From NCBI GenBank assembly GCA_913061515.1, contig CAJXSF010000023.1, positions 1 through 44,744 of the forward strand: a DNA stretch of 44,744 nt, in the 5' to 3' direction. Position numbers and translations under genes: made by a program. The DNA comes from an uncultured Gammaproteobacteria bacterium. Lineage in GTDB: Bacteria; Pseudomonadota; Gammaproteobacteria; Pseudomonadales; Pseudohongiellaceae. Shown here one piece after another: positions 23,684 to 33,249 of the stretch. The notes under the pieces were generated by a model that made no database searches, was not told the DNA's origin, and worked only from the letters and a program-made list of their open reading frames with translations. The number at the start of each line of letters is the position of its first letter. Position 1 is the first letter of the stretch.

Positions 23684-26600
23684 ACCCTAACCATCTACTC
23701 TTACGTTTTATCGCCAAACCCCGTTTGGTGATATTGGTAGTGGTGATGCTGTTCTTGGCAGGGCTCGCTTCGTTCGGTGGCATGGCGCGTCAAGAAGATC
23801 CTTTTTTTCCCGCCAGAGCTGGCTTGATCACGGTTCTTTACCCCGGTGCTCCTGCAGAAACAATGGAGCGATTAATCCTAGAGCCCCTACAAGATGAAGT
23901 CTCGCAAGTCGAAGAAGTTCTAGAGTATACGGCGACAGCGCGCACAGGTGTGGCGCTTGTGTCAGTGGGTCTACTTGACTCAATCTATGCCACTGACGCG
24001 GCATGGGATCGAGTGCGAATCGCCATGGAGCGAGCGCAAACACAATTCCCTGCTGGTGTGGGTGACATGATCTTGGACGATCGTTTAACGGGGCTGCCAG
24101 CTGTGGTGCTGGCGCTTGCTGGTGACCCATCGACAGTCAAACTAAGTTTGGCGGCAGAACAACTTAAGCGGCGCTTGATGGATCTTCCGGGCGTGTCCCG
24201 CATAGAACTTGAGGGTGATACAAGCGAGCAAATCAATATCACTTTGCGCGATGCGCAGATGGCGCGGCTAGGTATCAGCCCAGCTGCAGTTGCGGGAGTA
24301 ATCGCGCAGCGCAATACAGTAGCGCCAGGTGGATTTCTCGTTGCCGACACCCAAAGAATTAACTTACTGAGCAATAATGAGTTTGAAAATATCGATGAAC
24401 TAAAGCAAACCCAGGTGCCTATCGCAAACGGAGCTAGTGTTGCGCTAGAACTCATTGCTGATGTGCAACGTGGCGCTGTGGAACCTCCGGCAGCAAGTGT
24501 GTGGCAAAATGGTGAGCAAGTTGTTGCCATCAGTATCTATGCCCAAAATAATCAAGTTGATGCGATAGCGTTTGGAGAAAATGTTCGAGAACGTGTCGCC
24601 CTTTTATCCAACGAATTCGCTCCGTTAACAATACAAGAATTATTCTTCCAACCCGATCAGGTCGATGCGCGCCTCTCTGACCTTGCGAGCAATTTGCTAG
24701 TGAGCATGGGCATCATCACGCTCATTCTGTTTTATGGAATGGGATGGCGAATGGGAGTGCTAGTAGCAAGCATGTTGCCATTGGTCACACTGATTAGTTT
24801 GGGAGTGTATGATTTTGGTGGTGGTGTCTTGCACCAGATCGCCGTGATTGGTTTAGTAATCTCCCTTGGTATTCTGATCGACAACGCGATCGTGATGGTC
24901 GAAAACATTCAGCATCGGCTCAATGAAGGCTCCAGTCGTAAACAAGCATTAGTCGATGCAGTGCAAGAGCTAGCAGGGCCATTAGGTGCTTCCACCGCAA
25001 CCACGCTCGCTGCGTTTACACCATTGCTACTGTCCAAAGGGGGGACGGCTGATTTCACCCGAGGGATTCCGGTGATGATCATGTTGACTCTCAGTATTAG
25101 CTATCTTTTAGCAGTAAGCCTTGCCCCCTTGCTCGCGGCCAAATTTCTTAAAGCCAATAATGTGAATAGAACTGCATGGATTGAATCTTTAGGGCGAGGC
25201 TTGGCCAAGTTGAGCAAAGCTTATCCAAAACTGGTCGCCGTGAGTGGGCTGACATTGCCTATTCTCAGCATCTTTTTGATGCCTATGTTGAATTTTCAGT
25301 TTTTTCCAAATGCGGATAGACCGCAAATTGTTGTAGAAATGTTTTTGCCTGAAGGCACTGACATTAGTTATACCAATGACATGGCGCTAGTGTTTGAGCG
25401 AGAACTGCGTGCTCGCGAGGGTGTGGTCAGCATTCATCGTTTCGTCGGTGACACTGGCCCAGGTTTTTACTACAACCTGCCCAATGCGACCCAATCTCCC
25501 AACCGCGCTAGATTAGTAGTGAACACCGAGCGATTGGATCAAACTGGGGCTTTAATCGAATGGGTGCGCACACATGCGGCAAATACCTACCCAGAGATAG
25601 AAATTGTGGCCGGCACTCTTGCTCAGGGACCGCCTCGTGCTGCCCCAGTGGAGGTGCGACTCTATAACGCTGATGAGCAAGCAAGACTGCTAGCAGGCGA
25701 ACAAGTTTTTGCCGCACTCAAGGCGATTCGGGGTGCCGTGGATGTGCGTCATGACATGGACACTGGCACGCCCGTGTTAGAAATGGCAGTCGATGATGCT
25801 AGCGCCCAGCGCTATGGAGTGAGCCGTAACGACGTTGCACAAACCTTATTTGCTCGTAGTCTTGGCTTGCCTATAGAACAGTATCGTCAGGAACTTGATC
25901 CGCTGCCAATTGTGCTGCGCTCTGACAAAGGAACCCGGCTAAGTGTTAATGAACTGCTCTCGAGCTATGTATTCAACGCGCAGAACATCCCGGTGCCACT
26001 GAGTCTGATTAGTACAGCCAAGCCTGACTGGCAAGTGGCAAGTATTCACCATCGCAATGGAGTGCGGGTATTAAGCATCACGAGTGGTCTGGCGCCAGGC
26101 TATAGCTTTAGTCAGATAGTCGACGAACTCAATGAGCGCTTAGATCAGACTCCCCTGCCCGCTGGAACGCGCATAGAATTTGGTGGTGACTTAGAAAGTT
26201 CAGGTGAAGCAAATCAGGCAATTTTCGCCGTGGCACCCATTGGCATTCTGCTCCTGTTGTTCTTTTTGCTATTGCAGTTTAATTCTTACAAACGCGTAGG
26301 TATCGTGCTATTGACGGTGCCCTTAGCTGCGGCGGGTATATTTCCAGGCCTTGTGCTGACGGATTCGCCTTTCGGCTTTCAGCCTTTGCTTGGGGTCATC
26401 GCCCTTGTCGGTATAGTGGTGAATAACGCCATCGTCTTGATCGATTTTATCGACCAACGTTTACGCGAAGGTGCTACTCTTAGCTTTGCAGTCGATGATG
26501 CAGTGGCCCGTCGCGCGCGACCCATTTTGTTAACCAGTGCCACAACGGTTACTGGTCTACTGCCGCTGGCATTATCCTCATCGACGCTATGGCCCCCCAT

Positions 26601-26733
26601 GGCGTGGGCTATTATTTCGGGTTTAGTCGCCTCGACAGCACTAACCCTGTTAGTCATACCAGCGGTTTGTCGTTTGAGCCTTCGAGTTAAGAAAGCTGCA
26701 GCGATGCCAAGCCATGGGAACTTGTACGAATAG
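23680..26733 (+). CDS. RND-family inner-membrane efflux transporter
   Basis: At 1017 residues this has the full RND size, with twelve membrane helices and two large periplasmic loops. The N-terminal MARQEDPFFPARAGLI motif marks the RQEDP subgroup. The TM4 motif LGILIDNAIVMVEN has D401 but N402 at the second Asp position of the AcrB proton relay. TM10 reads GIVVNNAIVLIDFI with N915 where AcrB has Lys. These features are shared by some other RND subgroups, so the pump need not be inactive. The substrate cannot be told; antibiotics, detergents, bile-like compounds or dyes are all possible. It is translationally coupled to the adaptor gene. Confidence 0.94.
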   Translation: MNPNHLLLRFIAKPRLVILVVVMLFLAGLASFGGMARQEDPFFPARAGLITVLYPGAPAETMERLILEPLQDEVSQVEEVLEYTATARTGVALVSVGLLDSIYATDAAWDRVRIAMERAQTQFPAGVGDMILDDRLTGLPAVVLALAGDPSTVKLSLAAEQLKRRLMDLPGVSRIELEGDTSEQINITLRDAQMARLGISPAAVAGVIAQRNTVAPGGFLVADTQRINLLSNNEFENIDELKQTQVPIANGASVALELIADVQRGAVEPPAASVWQNGEQVVAISIYAQNNQVDAIAFGENVRERVALLSNEFAPLTIQELFFQPDQVDARLSDLASNLLVSMGIITLILFYGMGWRMGVLVASMLPLVTLISLGVYDFGGGVLHQIAVIGLVISLGILIDNAIVMVENIQHRLNEGSSRKQALVDAVQELAGPLGASTATTLAAFTPLLLSKGGTADFTRGIPVMIMLTLSISYLLAVSLAPLLAAKFLKANNVNRTAWIESLGRGLAKLSKAYPKLVAVSGLTLPILSIFLMPMLNFQFFPNADRPQIVVEMFLPEGTDISYTNDMALVFERELRAREGVVSIHRFVGDTGPGFYYNLPNATQSPNRARLVVNTERLDQTGALIEWVRTHAANTYPEIEIVAGTLAQGPPRAAPVEVRLYNADEQARLLAGEQVFAALKAIRGAVDVRHDMDTGTPVLEMAVDDASAQRYGVSRNDVAQTLFARSLGLPIEQYRQELDPLPIVLRSDKGTRLSVNELLSSYVFNAQNIPVPLSLISTAKPDWQVASIHHRNGVRVLSITSGLAPGYSFSQIVDELNERLDQTPLPAGTRIEFGGDLESSGEANQAIFAVAPIGILLLLFFLLLQFNSYKRVGIVLLTVPLAAAGIFPGLVLTDSPFGFQPLLGVIALVGIVVNNAIVLIDFIDQRLREGATLSFAVDDAVARRARPILLTSATTVTGLLPLALSSSTLWPPMAWAIISGLVASTALTLLVIPAVCRLSLRVKKAAAMPSHGNLYE

Positions 26734-26744
26734 GAAGTATTAAT

Positions 26745-27155
26745 ATGCTAAAACCCGAAGACTTTACCCGCAGCGGCGCCGACAAATTGCCGGGGCATCT
26801 TAATATTGATGTGATCAAGGTTTCACCCGAAGAAGTAATCGCGCAGATCGAAGTAGAGAAAATTCACATGGCGCCTAATGGTTTTATGCATGCCGGCGCG
26901 GTGGTCACATTGGCAGACACCACAACAGGCTATGGCTGCGTTGCGAATATTCCTGAAGAGGCGATCGGCTTTACAACGATCGAGTTAAAATCCAATCACT
27001 TAGGAACGGCGCGTTCTGGCACTATCAAGTCTGTTGCAAGTCCGGTGCATTTGGGGCGCTCGACACAAGTGTGGGATGCAGTAGTCACTCATGTCGATAC
27101 AGGCAAAACGATTGCCTTGTTTCGCTGTACGCAGATGATCCTTTACCCGAAATAA
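26745..27155 (+). CDS. Hotdog-fold thioesterase (PaaI family)
   Basis: The 136-residue protein is a single hotdog domain of the PaaI/YbgC superfamily, which hydrolyses acyl-CoA thioesters in the cytoplasm. Seen are NGFMHAGAVVTLADTTTGYGC (catalytic region, about residues 43-64), TTIELKSNHLGTARSG and VWDAVVTHVDTGKTIALFRCTQ. It lies 11 bp after the efflux pump in the same direction and may be cotranscribed, although a functional link is not obvious. It is convergent with the lipoprotein gene that follows. Confidence 0.85.
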   Translation: MLKPEDFTRSGADKLPGHLNIDVIKVSPEEVIAQIEVEKIHMAPNGFMHAGAVVTLADTTTGYGCVANIPEEAIGFTTIELKSNHLGTARSGTIKSVASPVHLGRSTQVWDAVVTHVDTGKTIALFRCTQMILYPK

Positions 27156-27161
27156 TCACGC

Positions 27162-27671
27162 TCACAAACTGCGCAGTAAGGCCTGTATTTGCGCTTCTAG
27201 CACTTGGTCGGCGCCAGCATAGCTCAATGCCCGTTGCGCAAACCCTCGTGCTTCGCTACGACGGTTTTGTTGCGCCCGCACACTGGCAAGCCGATACCAA
27301 AGCAGTGCATCGCGAGGGTTAATGCGCAGCGCTCTCTCACACAAGGCCGCCGCGCGTTCAAGATCCCCTTGTGCTATGGCAGAGTCGACGCCTTGTAATA
27401 ATGTCGACGAAGCTGTGGCGGGTTCTTCGCGAGGGGTTGGCATGTCGAAATCACCGGAATCTCGTTCGTTTGTGCCACCAGGTAATTCGCGTCGCTGGAT
27501 AGGTGCGTTAATAGTAGCGCTTGCAGGTTGCGCGCTTGGCAGGTTCTGACTGGGAGCGTTAATGCTATTGTCGCGTGATTCCACCGGGGCGGGAATGCCG
27601 CGACCGCCAGAGTAAGTTGCACAGGCACTGAGCAGGCTTAGCGCAAGCAAAAAAGCAATGCGATACCTCAT
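27162..27671 (-). CDS. lpoP: TPR lipoprotein next to the PBP1b gene, LpoP-like
   Basis: This 169-residue lipoprotein has signal peptide MRYRIAFLLALSLLSAC with Cys17 at the lipobox. A long Pro/Ser-rich linker follows (to about residue 95), then a TPR region with GDLERAAALCERALRINP and WYRLASVRAQQNRRSEARGFA. In Pseudomonas a TPR lipoprotein encoded beside the PBP1b gene, LpoP, activates that synthase from the outer membrane. Position, architecture and the 4-bp overlap with mrcB make LpoP the best guess. The gene symbol rests on that context, not on residue-level homology. Confidence 0.7.
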   Translation of the reverse strand: MRYRIAFLLALSLLSACATYSGGRGIPAPVESRDNSINAPSQNLPSAQPASATINAPIQRRELPGGTNERDSGDFDMPTPREEPATASSTLLQGVDSAIAQGDLERAAALCERALRINPRDALLWYRLASVRAQQNRRSEARGFAQRALSYAGADQVLEAQIQALLRSL

Positions 27672-29989
27672 CGTCCTAAACCTCGTACTCGATCAATAAT
27701 ATTACGAAACACCGAATTGTCTTCACAGTCTACTGCATTGTTGGGCAAAGTGCTGCTCGCAAATGGCAGGTGTAGCGGGTAGCTACAATTGCGCTGCTTG
27801 GCTTGGGTGACAGGGTCGATAGACACCTCCTTCCATTGAATGCCTGCAGGTTCAAAATCAGCACGAGCTTGAATTGCTAGGCTATCCATAAGCTCAGTCC
27901 ATACTCGCAAGGCGCCACTTGCCCCTGTAAGTCCGGTGTCTCTATTATCATCGTATCCTAACCAAACAACACCGACTAAATCATCTCCGTATCCGGCGAA
28001 CCAGCTGTCGCGCAGGTCGTTAGTGGTGCCTGTTTTCCCTGCTAATGGCAAGTGTGGCCCTAGTCGAGAGGCCATGGTCTCGGCAGTGCCGCGACGGAAC
28101 ACCCCTTGCATTGCATATTCGAGCAAGTACATTGCTTCGGCCTGCGCCACCTGCTCTGTTGCGATCCCGTAGCGCTCCAAGCGGGCGCCTTGGCCGGTTG
28201 TAACAGCCTCGACCGCTCGCAGCGGTGAACGAAACCCATTGCTAGCCAGTGTTTGATACATCTGCGCGACTTCAAGAGGAGTTAAGTCGATCGCCCCTAG
28301 TAGCAAGGAAGGGTAAAGTGGAATGTCTTTTTCGATGCCGAGTCGGTTTAACATATCAGCGACTTTGTCGACGCCAATCGCCATGCCTAAGTTGACTGTG
28401 GCTAGATTCATTGACCGTTCGAGGGCATCAAACAAGTACACATCGCCAAACAATTTATTGTCGTAGTTTTTTGGTGACCACTCTTGATCCCCTGGGAGTG
28501 TTATCGTGATTGGTGTGTCAGACAATACTGATGCGAGTGAATAGTCGCCAGTCTCTAGCGCCGCTAAATACACTGCCGGTTTGACGAGGGAGCCTATTTG
28601 TCGATTAGCATTGAGGGCACGATTGAAGCCAGCAAAGCCCTGTTGGCGCCCGCCGGCGAGGGCGCGCACTTCACCGCTGATGGCATCGGTAATCACAACG
28701 GCTGCTTCTAGCTGTCCATCATCGCCACTAGCTGCAGCGCGCTCAACTGATTTAACAGCGGCCTCGAGTTTTTCATCAACAGTGTCTTGCACGCGTAGAT
28801 CCAAGGTGGTGAAGATGCGCAGGCCTTCGGTGCGTAAGGCTTCACTATCGTAATCTCTGGCAAGGTCTTCGCGCACTAAGGCCATGAATGCTGGGTAGCG
28901 AGCATTGCGCACGCGTGTACGTGATGCTAGCCGTAAATTGGCCGACTGAGCTTGAGCTTGTTCTTGCGCCGTAATAAAACCTTGGCTGTGCATGCGTTGC
29001 AGGACTACATCACGCCGCGCCGTGGCGCGTTCAGGATATCGCAGTGGATTGTAATATGAGGCGCCTCTTGGCAGTCCCGCGAGCATGGCAAGCTCAGACA
29101 GGTTTAGCTCTTTTAATGGGCGTGAAAAATAATACTCAGAGGCAAGGGCAAAACCATGGATAGCGCGGTTGCCTTGCTGGCCAAGAAATATTTCGTTGAG
29201 GTAGGCGCCTAAAATTTCGTCTTTGCTAAAGTGTATCTCTAGCAAGATGGCCATCACGGCTTCTTCAATTTTGCGACCTAGCGTTTGGCGCCGGTCCAGA
29301 TAAAGATTTTTAATCAATTGCTGGGTGAGAGTGCTGCCCCCTTGTACGATGCCGCCAGCCTTTATATTGGCTAACATGGCGCGGGCAATCCCTGCTGGGT
29401 CGACACCAAAATGCGAGTAGAAGCGTTGATCCTCTACCGCGATGATGGCGTCTTTTAGGCTCTGTGGCACGTCGTTAAGTGTGATGGGTAGCCGATCCTC
29501 GCCCGTGTCTGGGTTGATCTGGGCGATCTCTACAGGTTCTAGTCGTACTAAGGCTAAGTCGCCAGTGTTTTGATCACCCCAGAGGTTGCGGATACTGCTG
29601 CCGTCAAATTCCACATTGAGATAAAGGCTTGGCTCTTCGCCATCCCAAAAATCAAAGCCGCGAGTCCATAGTCTGATGCGCGAAGGGCTTATTTGATATT
29701 CGCCAGGGCCGTTGACTTCATTGTTCTCTCTATAGCCTAAACGGCTCAGTGTACTGCTCAGCTGCTCTAGGCTTATTGTTGCGCCAACATAGAGCTCTAC
29801 TGGTCGAGCGTAGAGTCTAGCGGGCAGTGCCCACTGTAAGGCCTCGAAATCTCGGCGGATCGTATAGTCTACCCAAACACACCAAAGTACGATGACTGCG
29901 CTCGCAGCAAAAATAAGGCGTTTGAAATACCACCATTTGCTACGTCGGGTTTGGGGTGTGGGGCTTTGTGTGGCGTTGTTTTTCAGCAT
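27668..29989 (-). CDS. mrcB: Bifunctional penicillin-binding protein 1B
   Basis: This class A peptidoglycan synthase has both glycosyltransferase and transpeptidase activity. The 773 residues begin with a short cytoplasmic tail and one membrane helix (about residues 25-44). A UB2H-like domain follows, with LYARPVELYVGATIS. The GT51 domain has catalytic E186 in AVEDQRFYSHFG and the GGSTLTQQLIKNL motif. The transpeptidase has the SxxK serine S467 in GSLVKP, SMN in RSMNLAT and KTGTT near residue 640. All key residues are intact. It shares 4 bp with the downstream LpoP-like gene. The next gene upstream, dnaE2, is divergent. Confidence 0.96.
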   Translation of the reverse strand: MLKNNATQSPTPQTRRSKWWYFKRLIFAASAVIVLWCVWVDYTIRRDFEALQWALPARLYARPVELYVGATISLEQLSSTLSRLGYRENNEVNGPGEYQISPSRIRLWTRGFDFWDGEEPSLYLNVEFDGSSIRNLWGDQNTGDLALVRLEPVEIAQINPDTGEDRLPITLNDVPQSLKDAIIAVEDQRFYSHFGVDPAGIARAMLANIKAGGIVQGGSTLTQQLIKNLYLDRRQTLGRKIEEAVMAILLEIHFSKDEILGAYLNEIFLGQQGNRAIHGFALASEYYFSRPLKELNLSELAMLAGLPRGASYYNPLRYPERATARRDVVLQRMHSQGFITAQEQAQAQSANLRLASRTRVRNARYPAFMALVREDLARDYDSEALRTEGLRIFTTLDLRVQDTVDEKLEAAVKSVERAAASGDDGQLEAAVVITDAISGEVRALAGGRQQGFAGFNRALNANRQIGSLVKPAVYLAALETGDYSLASVLSDTPITITLPGDQEWSPKNYDNKLFGDVYLFDALERSMNLATVNLGMAIGVDKVADMLNRLGIEKDIPLYPSLLLGAIDLTPLEVAQMYQTLASNGFRSPLRAVEAVTTGQGARLERYGIATEQVAQAEAMYLLEYAMQGVFRRGTAETMASRLGPHLPLAGKTGTTNDLRDSWFAGYGDDLVGVVWLGYDDNRDTGLTGASGALRVWTELMDSLAIQARADFEPAGIQWKEVSIDPVTQAKQRNCSYPLHLPFASSTLPNNAVDCEDNSVFRNIIDRVRGLGR

Positions 29990-30105
29990 AGGCAGGCATT
30001 ATGACATTGCGCCTTGGGCGCCTGCTATGTGTATAACGAGACTTTTGCAATATCTTGAAGAGAGTCGCAATTGGCTTGAATTCTTAGTCAATGATACGCA
30101 AAATG

Positions 30106-30121
30106 CTGTATATATAAACAG
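30106..30121. promoter_or_regulatory. LexA box upstream of dnaE2, inside a longer palindrome
   Basis: CTGTATATATAAACAG matches the gammaproteobacterial SOS box CTG-N10-CAG, and with its flanks has only two mismatches to the 20-bp LexA consensus. It is 17 bp before the dnaE2 start and is enclosed by ACGCAAAAT and ATTTTGCGT (30096-30131). Confidence 0.92.
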
Positions 30122-30138
30122 TATTTTGCGTAGGCGTT

Positions 30139-33100
30139 ATGTCACTTCCCTTATATGCTGAGCTGCACTGTCTCAGTCATTTCACCTTTTTGCAGGGCGC
30201 ATCCTCGCCAGAGGAGCTAGTGCAGCAAGCCCAGCAGCTAGGCTATAGCGCTATAGCCATCACCGATGAATGTACCTTAAGTGGCGTCGTTCGAGCGCAT
30301 GTGGCGGCTAAAAACAGCGCTGTAAAACTACTCATCGGCAGTCGATTCGTTCTAGAGGATGGTCTTAGTTTTGTGCTGATCGCGCGTAATAGACTTGGCT
30401 ATGGGCAGTTATCACACTTGATTACGGTGGCCCGTGCGGGGGCAGCAAAAGGCCATTATCAGCTCGACAGGGCTCTGGTTGAGGCGCAAAACCTCAGTGA
30501 CTGTCTTGGGCTGTGGTTGCCTGGCGCTACAAACCCAAAGCCCGAGGAGGCACAGTGGCTGCAAAGGCAACTCTGTGAGCGCGTCTGGATCGCCGTGGAG
30601 ATGCTGCTACATGGTCGAGACCGAGCCCGCTTGCGTGCACTTCAGGCTCTAGGGTCGACCCTTGGGCTTGCACTCGTGGCCAGTGGTGCTGTGTACATGC
30701 ACACGCCAGAGCGGCGCATGTTGCGCGATACTCTAACCGCGATTCGTTTAGGCACACGTTTGGCGAGTTTAGGGCGAGCTGCGGCGTCTAATAACGAGCA
30801 ACACTTACGCTCGCGCGAGCGTTTAGCAAAACTGTACCCGCCAGAATTGTTGCAAGAGACACTGGCGATTGCGCAGCAATGTCACTTCTCTTTAGATGAG
30901 CTGCGCTACGAATATCCACATGAATTGGTGCCCGCTGGGCATAGCGCGAGTAGCTGGTTGCGTGAGCTCAGTCTGCATGGCCTTGCACAGCGTTGGCCCG
31001 AGGGCGCGCCAGAGCGTGTAAGGCAATTGTTAGAGAAAGAACTGCAGTTAGTGGCTGAACTTGGCTATGAACATTTTTTCTTAACGGTGCATGACATCGT
31101 GGTGTTTGCGCGTAGCCGTCAGATTCTTTGTCAGGGTCGGGGCTCAGCAGCGAATTCGGTGATTTGTTATTGCTTGGGTATTACCGCCGTAGACCCAGCG
31201 CGGATGCAGTTACTGTTCGAACGCTTCTTGTCCAAAGAGCGTGATGAGCCGCCCGACATCGATGTCGATTTTGAGCATGAGCGCCGCGAAGAGGTTATTC
31301 AGTATATTTATTCCAAATATGGTCGTCATCGTGCTGCGTTGGCAGCGACCGTCATTTGCTACCGTGCGCGTAGTGCGGTGCGTGATGTGGCCTCTGTTCT
31401 GGGGTTTACGCCTGAGCAAACCGCTGTGCTTAGCAAAGGCATTGACTGGTATGGGCAGGCTCTTGACGAAGACATCGTAGTGCCAGGCTTGCAGGTTGAG
31501 CCTGAGAAACTGCAACAACTTTTTTATCTCGTGCGTAGCTTGTTAGGAGTGCCTCGTCATCTATCACAACATGTAGGGGGCTTTGTAATTAGTCAGGGGC
31601 CTTTGTCGGAATTGGTGCCAGTCGAGAACGCAGCGATGGCCGATAGGACTGTGATTCAGTGGGAGAAAGATGACCTAGAAGCCTTGGGTTTGTTGAAAGT
31701 GGATGTCCTGGCGCTAGGCATGCTGACTGTCATCCGCAAGTCCATTGATTTGATTAACGCCTCTCCCGCTATGAGCAAGAGTGCGGCGCTGAGTTTGCAC
31801 ACTGTTCCCAAGGAAGATGCAGGCGTATATGAGATGATGTGCGCTGCCGACACGGTGGGTGTTTTTCAGATCGAGTCGCGCGCGCAGATGAGTATGTTGC
31901 CGCGCTTAAAGCCACGTAATTATTATGACCTTGTTGTGCAGATTGCCATCGTGCGGCCCGGTCCTATACAAGGCAATATGGTACACCCCTATTTAGCGAG
32001 GCGTAGCGGCAAAGAGCCTGTCGTCTATCCAAATGAGCAGATTAAAGAAGTGTTAGAGCGCACGCTTGGGGTGCCAATCTTTCAAGAACAAGTCATGAAA
32101 ATTGCCATTGTTGCGGCCGGTTTTAGTGGTGGCGAGGCTGATCAGTTGCGCCGCGCAATGGCCGCCTGGAAAAAGAAAGGAGGCTTAGAGCCCTTTCAGG
32201 AAAAGCTAGCGCAAGGCATGCGTGAGCGAGGCTATGAAGACTCCTTTGCGCAGCAGATCTATAGTCAGATTAAAGGCTTTGCTGATTATGGTTTTCCCGA
32301 ATCGCATTCGGCGAGTTTTGCCCTTCTTGCCTATGTGTCTTCTTGGCTAAAGTGTTACCACCCCGCCGCATTTGTGTGCGCGTTGCTTAACAGTCAACCA
32401 ATGGGATTCTATGGGCCAGCCCAGTTGCTTCAGGATGCGCGCAGGCATGGCGTTAGCGTAATGCCGGTGGATGTGAATCACAGCGAGTGGGATAGCACGC
32501 TGTTATACCCTGAAAAAAACAGCGCCATACCCGTATTACGTCTTGGTTTGCGTTTAGTCAAAGGCTTGTCCTTTGTTGGTGGGCAAAGGCTTTGTGAGGC
32601 ACGCCGCGCAGGGGCCTTTGTGAACGTGCAATCGCTAGTGGAGCGTAGCGGCATCAATCGCGCGGATAGAGAAAGTCTAGCGGCGGCAGATGCCCTAAAG
32701 ACACTCGCCAAAGACCGCTATCGCGCTTTTTGGGATGTGGCCGGCTATGAAGAAAAACTGCCACTATTTGCCGCGCAAGAGCAGTGGCCCGAGGCCCATG
32801 AGCGCCTGCCAATTATGCTGCCCAAACCATCAGAGGGGCAGAACATCATGGCAGATTATAACAACATGGGTTTGACGTTGCGTCGACATCCTTTAGCGTT
32901 ATTGCGTGCGCATCTGCAATCGTATTCTGTCGTCACGGCACAGCAATTGTTGGCCATTGGTGATGGCGAAGGTATCAAAGTGGCTGGCATCGTGACTTCC
33001 CGGCAGAGGCCGCAAACAGCATCAGGAGTCACTTTTATGACTCTAGAGGACGAGACGGGGTTTTTGAATGTAGTGGTATGGCCAACACTGGCGGCTAAGT

Positions 33101-33249
33101 ATCCAGATGTTGTGCGTGAGGCCAGTATGCTAGGGGTGTCTGGCAGCTTGCAAATCAGTGAGGGCGTCGTGCATGTGATTGCCAGCCATCTTGTCGATCT
33201 TAGTCATTTTCTCTCGGCGATGACGTTAAAGTCGCGAGACTTCTGTTAA
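30139..33249 (+). CDS. dnaE2: Error-prone DNA polymerase DnaE2
   Basis: DnaE2 is the catalytic subunit of the SOS-induced mutasome that copies past DNA lesions. The 1036 residues begin with a PHP domain (YAELHCLSHFTFLQGASSPEELV) and continue with the C-family polymerase core, including PDIDVDFEHERREEVIQY, KVDVLALGMLTVIRK and VGVFQIESRAQM. A helix-hairpin-helix and OB-fold region end it (VAGIVTSRQRPQTASGVTFMTLED). It is preceded by a LexA box. In most bacteria it lies downstream of imuA and imuB in one operon; here it is convergent with them, the stops overlapping by 4 bp. Confidence 0.96.
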   Translation: MSLPLYAELHCLSHFTFLQGASSPEELVQQAQQLGYSAIAITDECTLSGVVRAHVAAKNSAVKLLIGSRFVLEDGLSFVLIARNRLGYGQLSHLITVARAGAAKGHYQLDRALVEAQNLSDCLGLWLPGATNPKPEEAQWLQRQLCERVWIAVEMLLHGRDRARLRALQALGSTLGLALVASGAVYMHTPERRMLRDTLTAIRLGTRLASLGRAAASNNEQHLRSRERLAKLYPPELLQETLAIAQQCHFSLDELRYEYPHELVPAGHSASSWLRELSLHGLAQRWPEGAPERVRQLLEKELQLVAELGYEHFFLTVHDIVVFARSRQILCQGRGSAANSVICYCLGITAVDPARMQLLFERFLSKERDEPPDIDVDFEHERREEVIQYIYSKYGRHRAALAATVICYRARSAVRDVASVLGFTPEQTAVLSKGIDWYGQALDEDIVVPGLQVEPEKLQQLFYLVRSLLGVPRHLSQHVGGFVISQGPLSELVPVENAAMADRTVIQWEKDDLEALGLLKVDVLALGMLTVIRKSIDLINASPAMSKSAALSLHTVPKEDAGVYEMMCAADTVGVFQIESRAQMSMLPRLKPRNYYDLVVQIAIVRPGPIQGNMVHPYLARRSGKEPVVYPNEQIKEVLERTLGVPIFQEQVMKIAIVAAGFSGGEADQLRRAMAAWKKKGGLEPFQEKLAQGMRERGYEDSFAQQIYSQIKGFADYGFPESHSASFALLAYVSSWLKCYHPAAFVCALLNSQPMGFYGPAQLLQDARRHGVSVMPVDVNHSEWDSTLLYPEKNSAIPVLRLGLRLVKGLSFVGGQRLCEARRAGAFVNVQSLVERSGINRADRESLAAADALKTLAKDRYRAFWDVAGYEEKLPLFAAQEQWPEAHERLPIMLPKPSEGQNIMADYNNMGLTLRRHPLALLRAHLQSYSVVTAQQLLAIGDGEGIKVAGIVTSRQRPQTASGVTFMTLEDETGFLNVVVWPTLAAKYPDVVREASMLGVSGSLQISEGVVHVIASHLVDLSHFLSAMTLKSRDFC

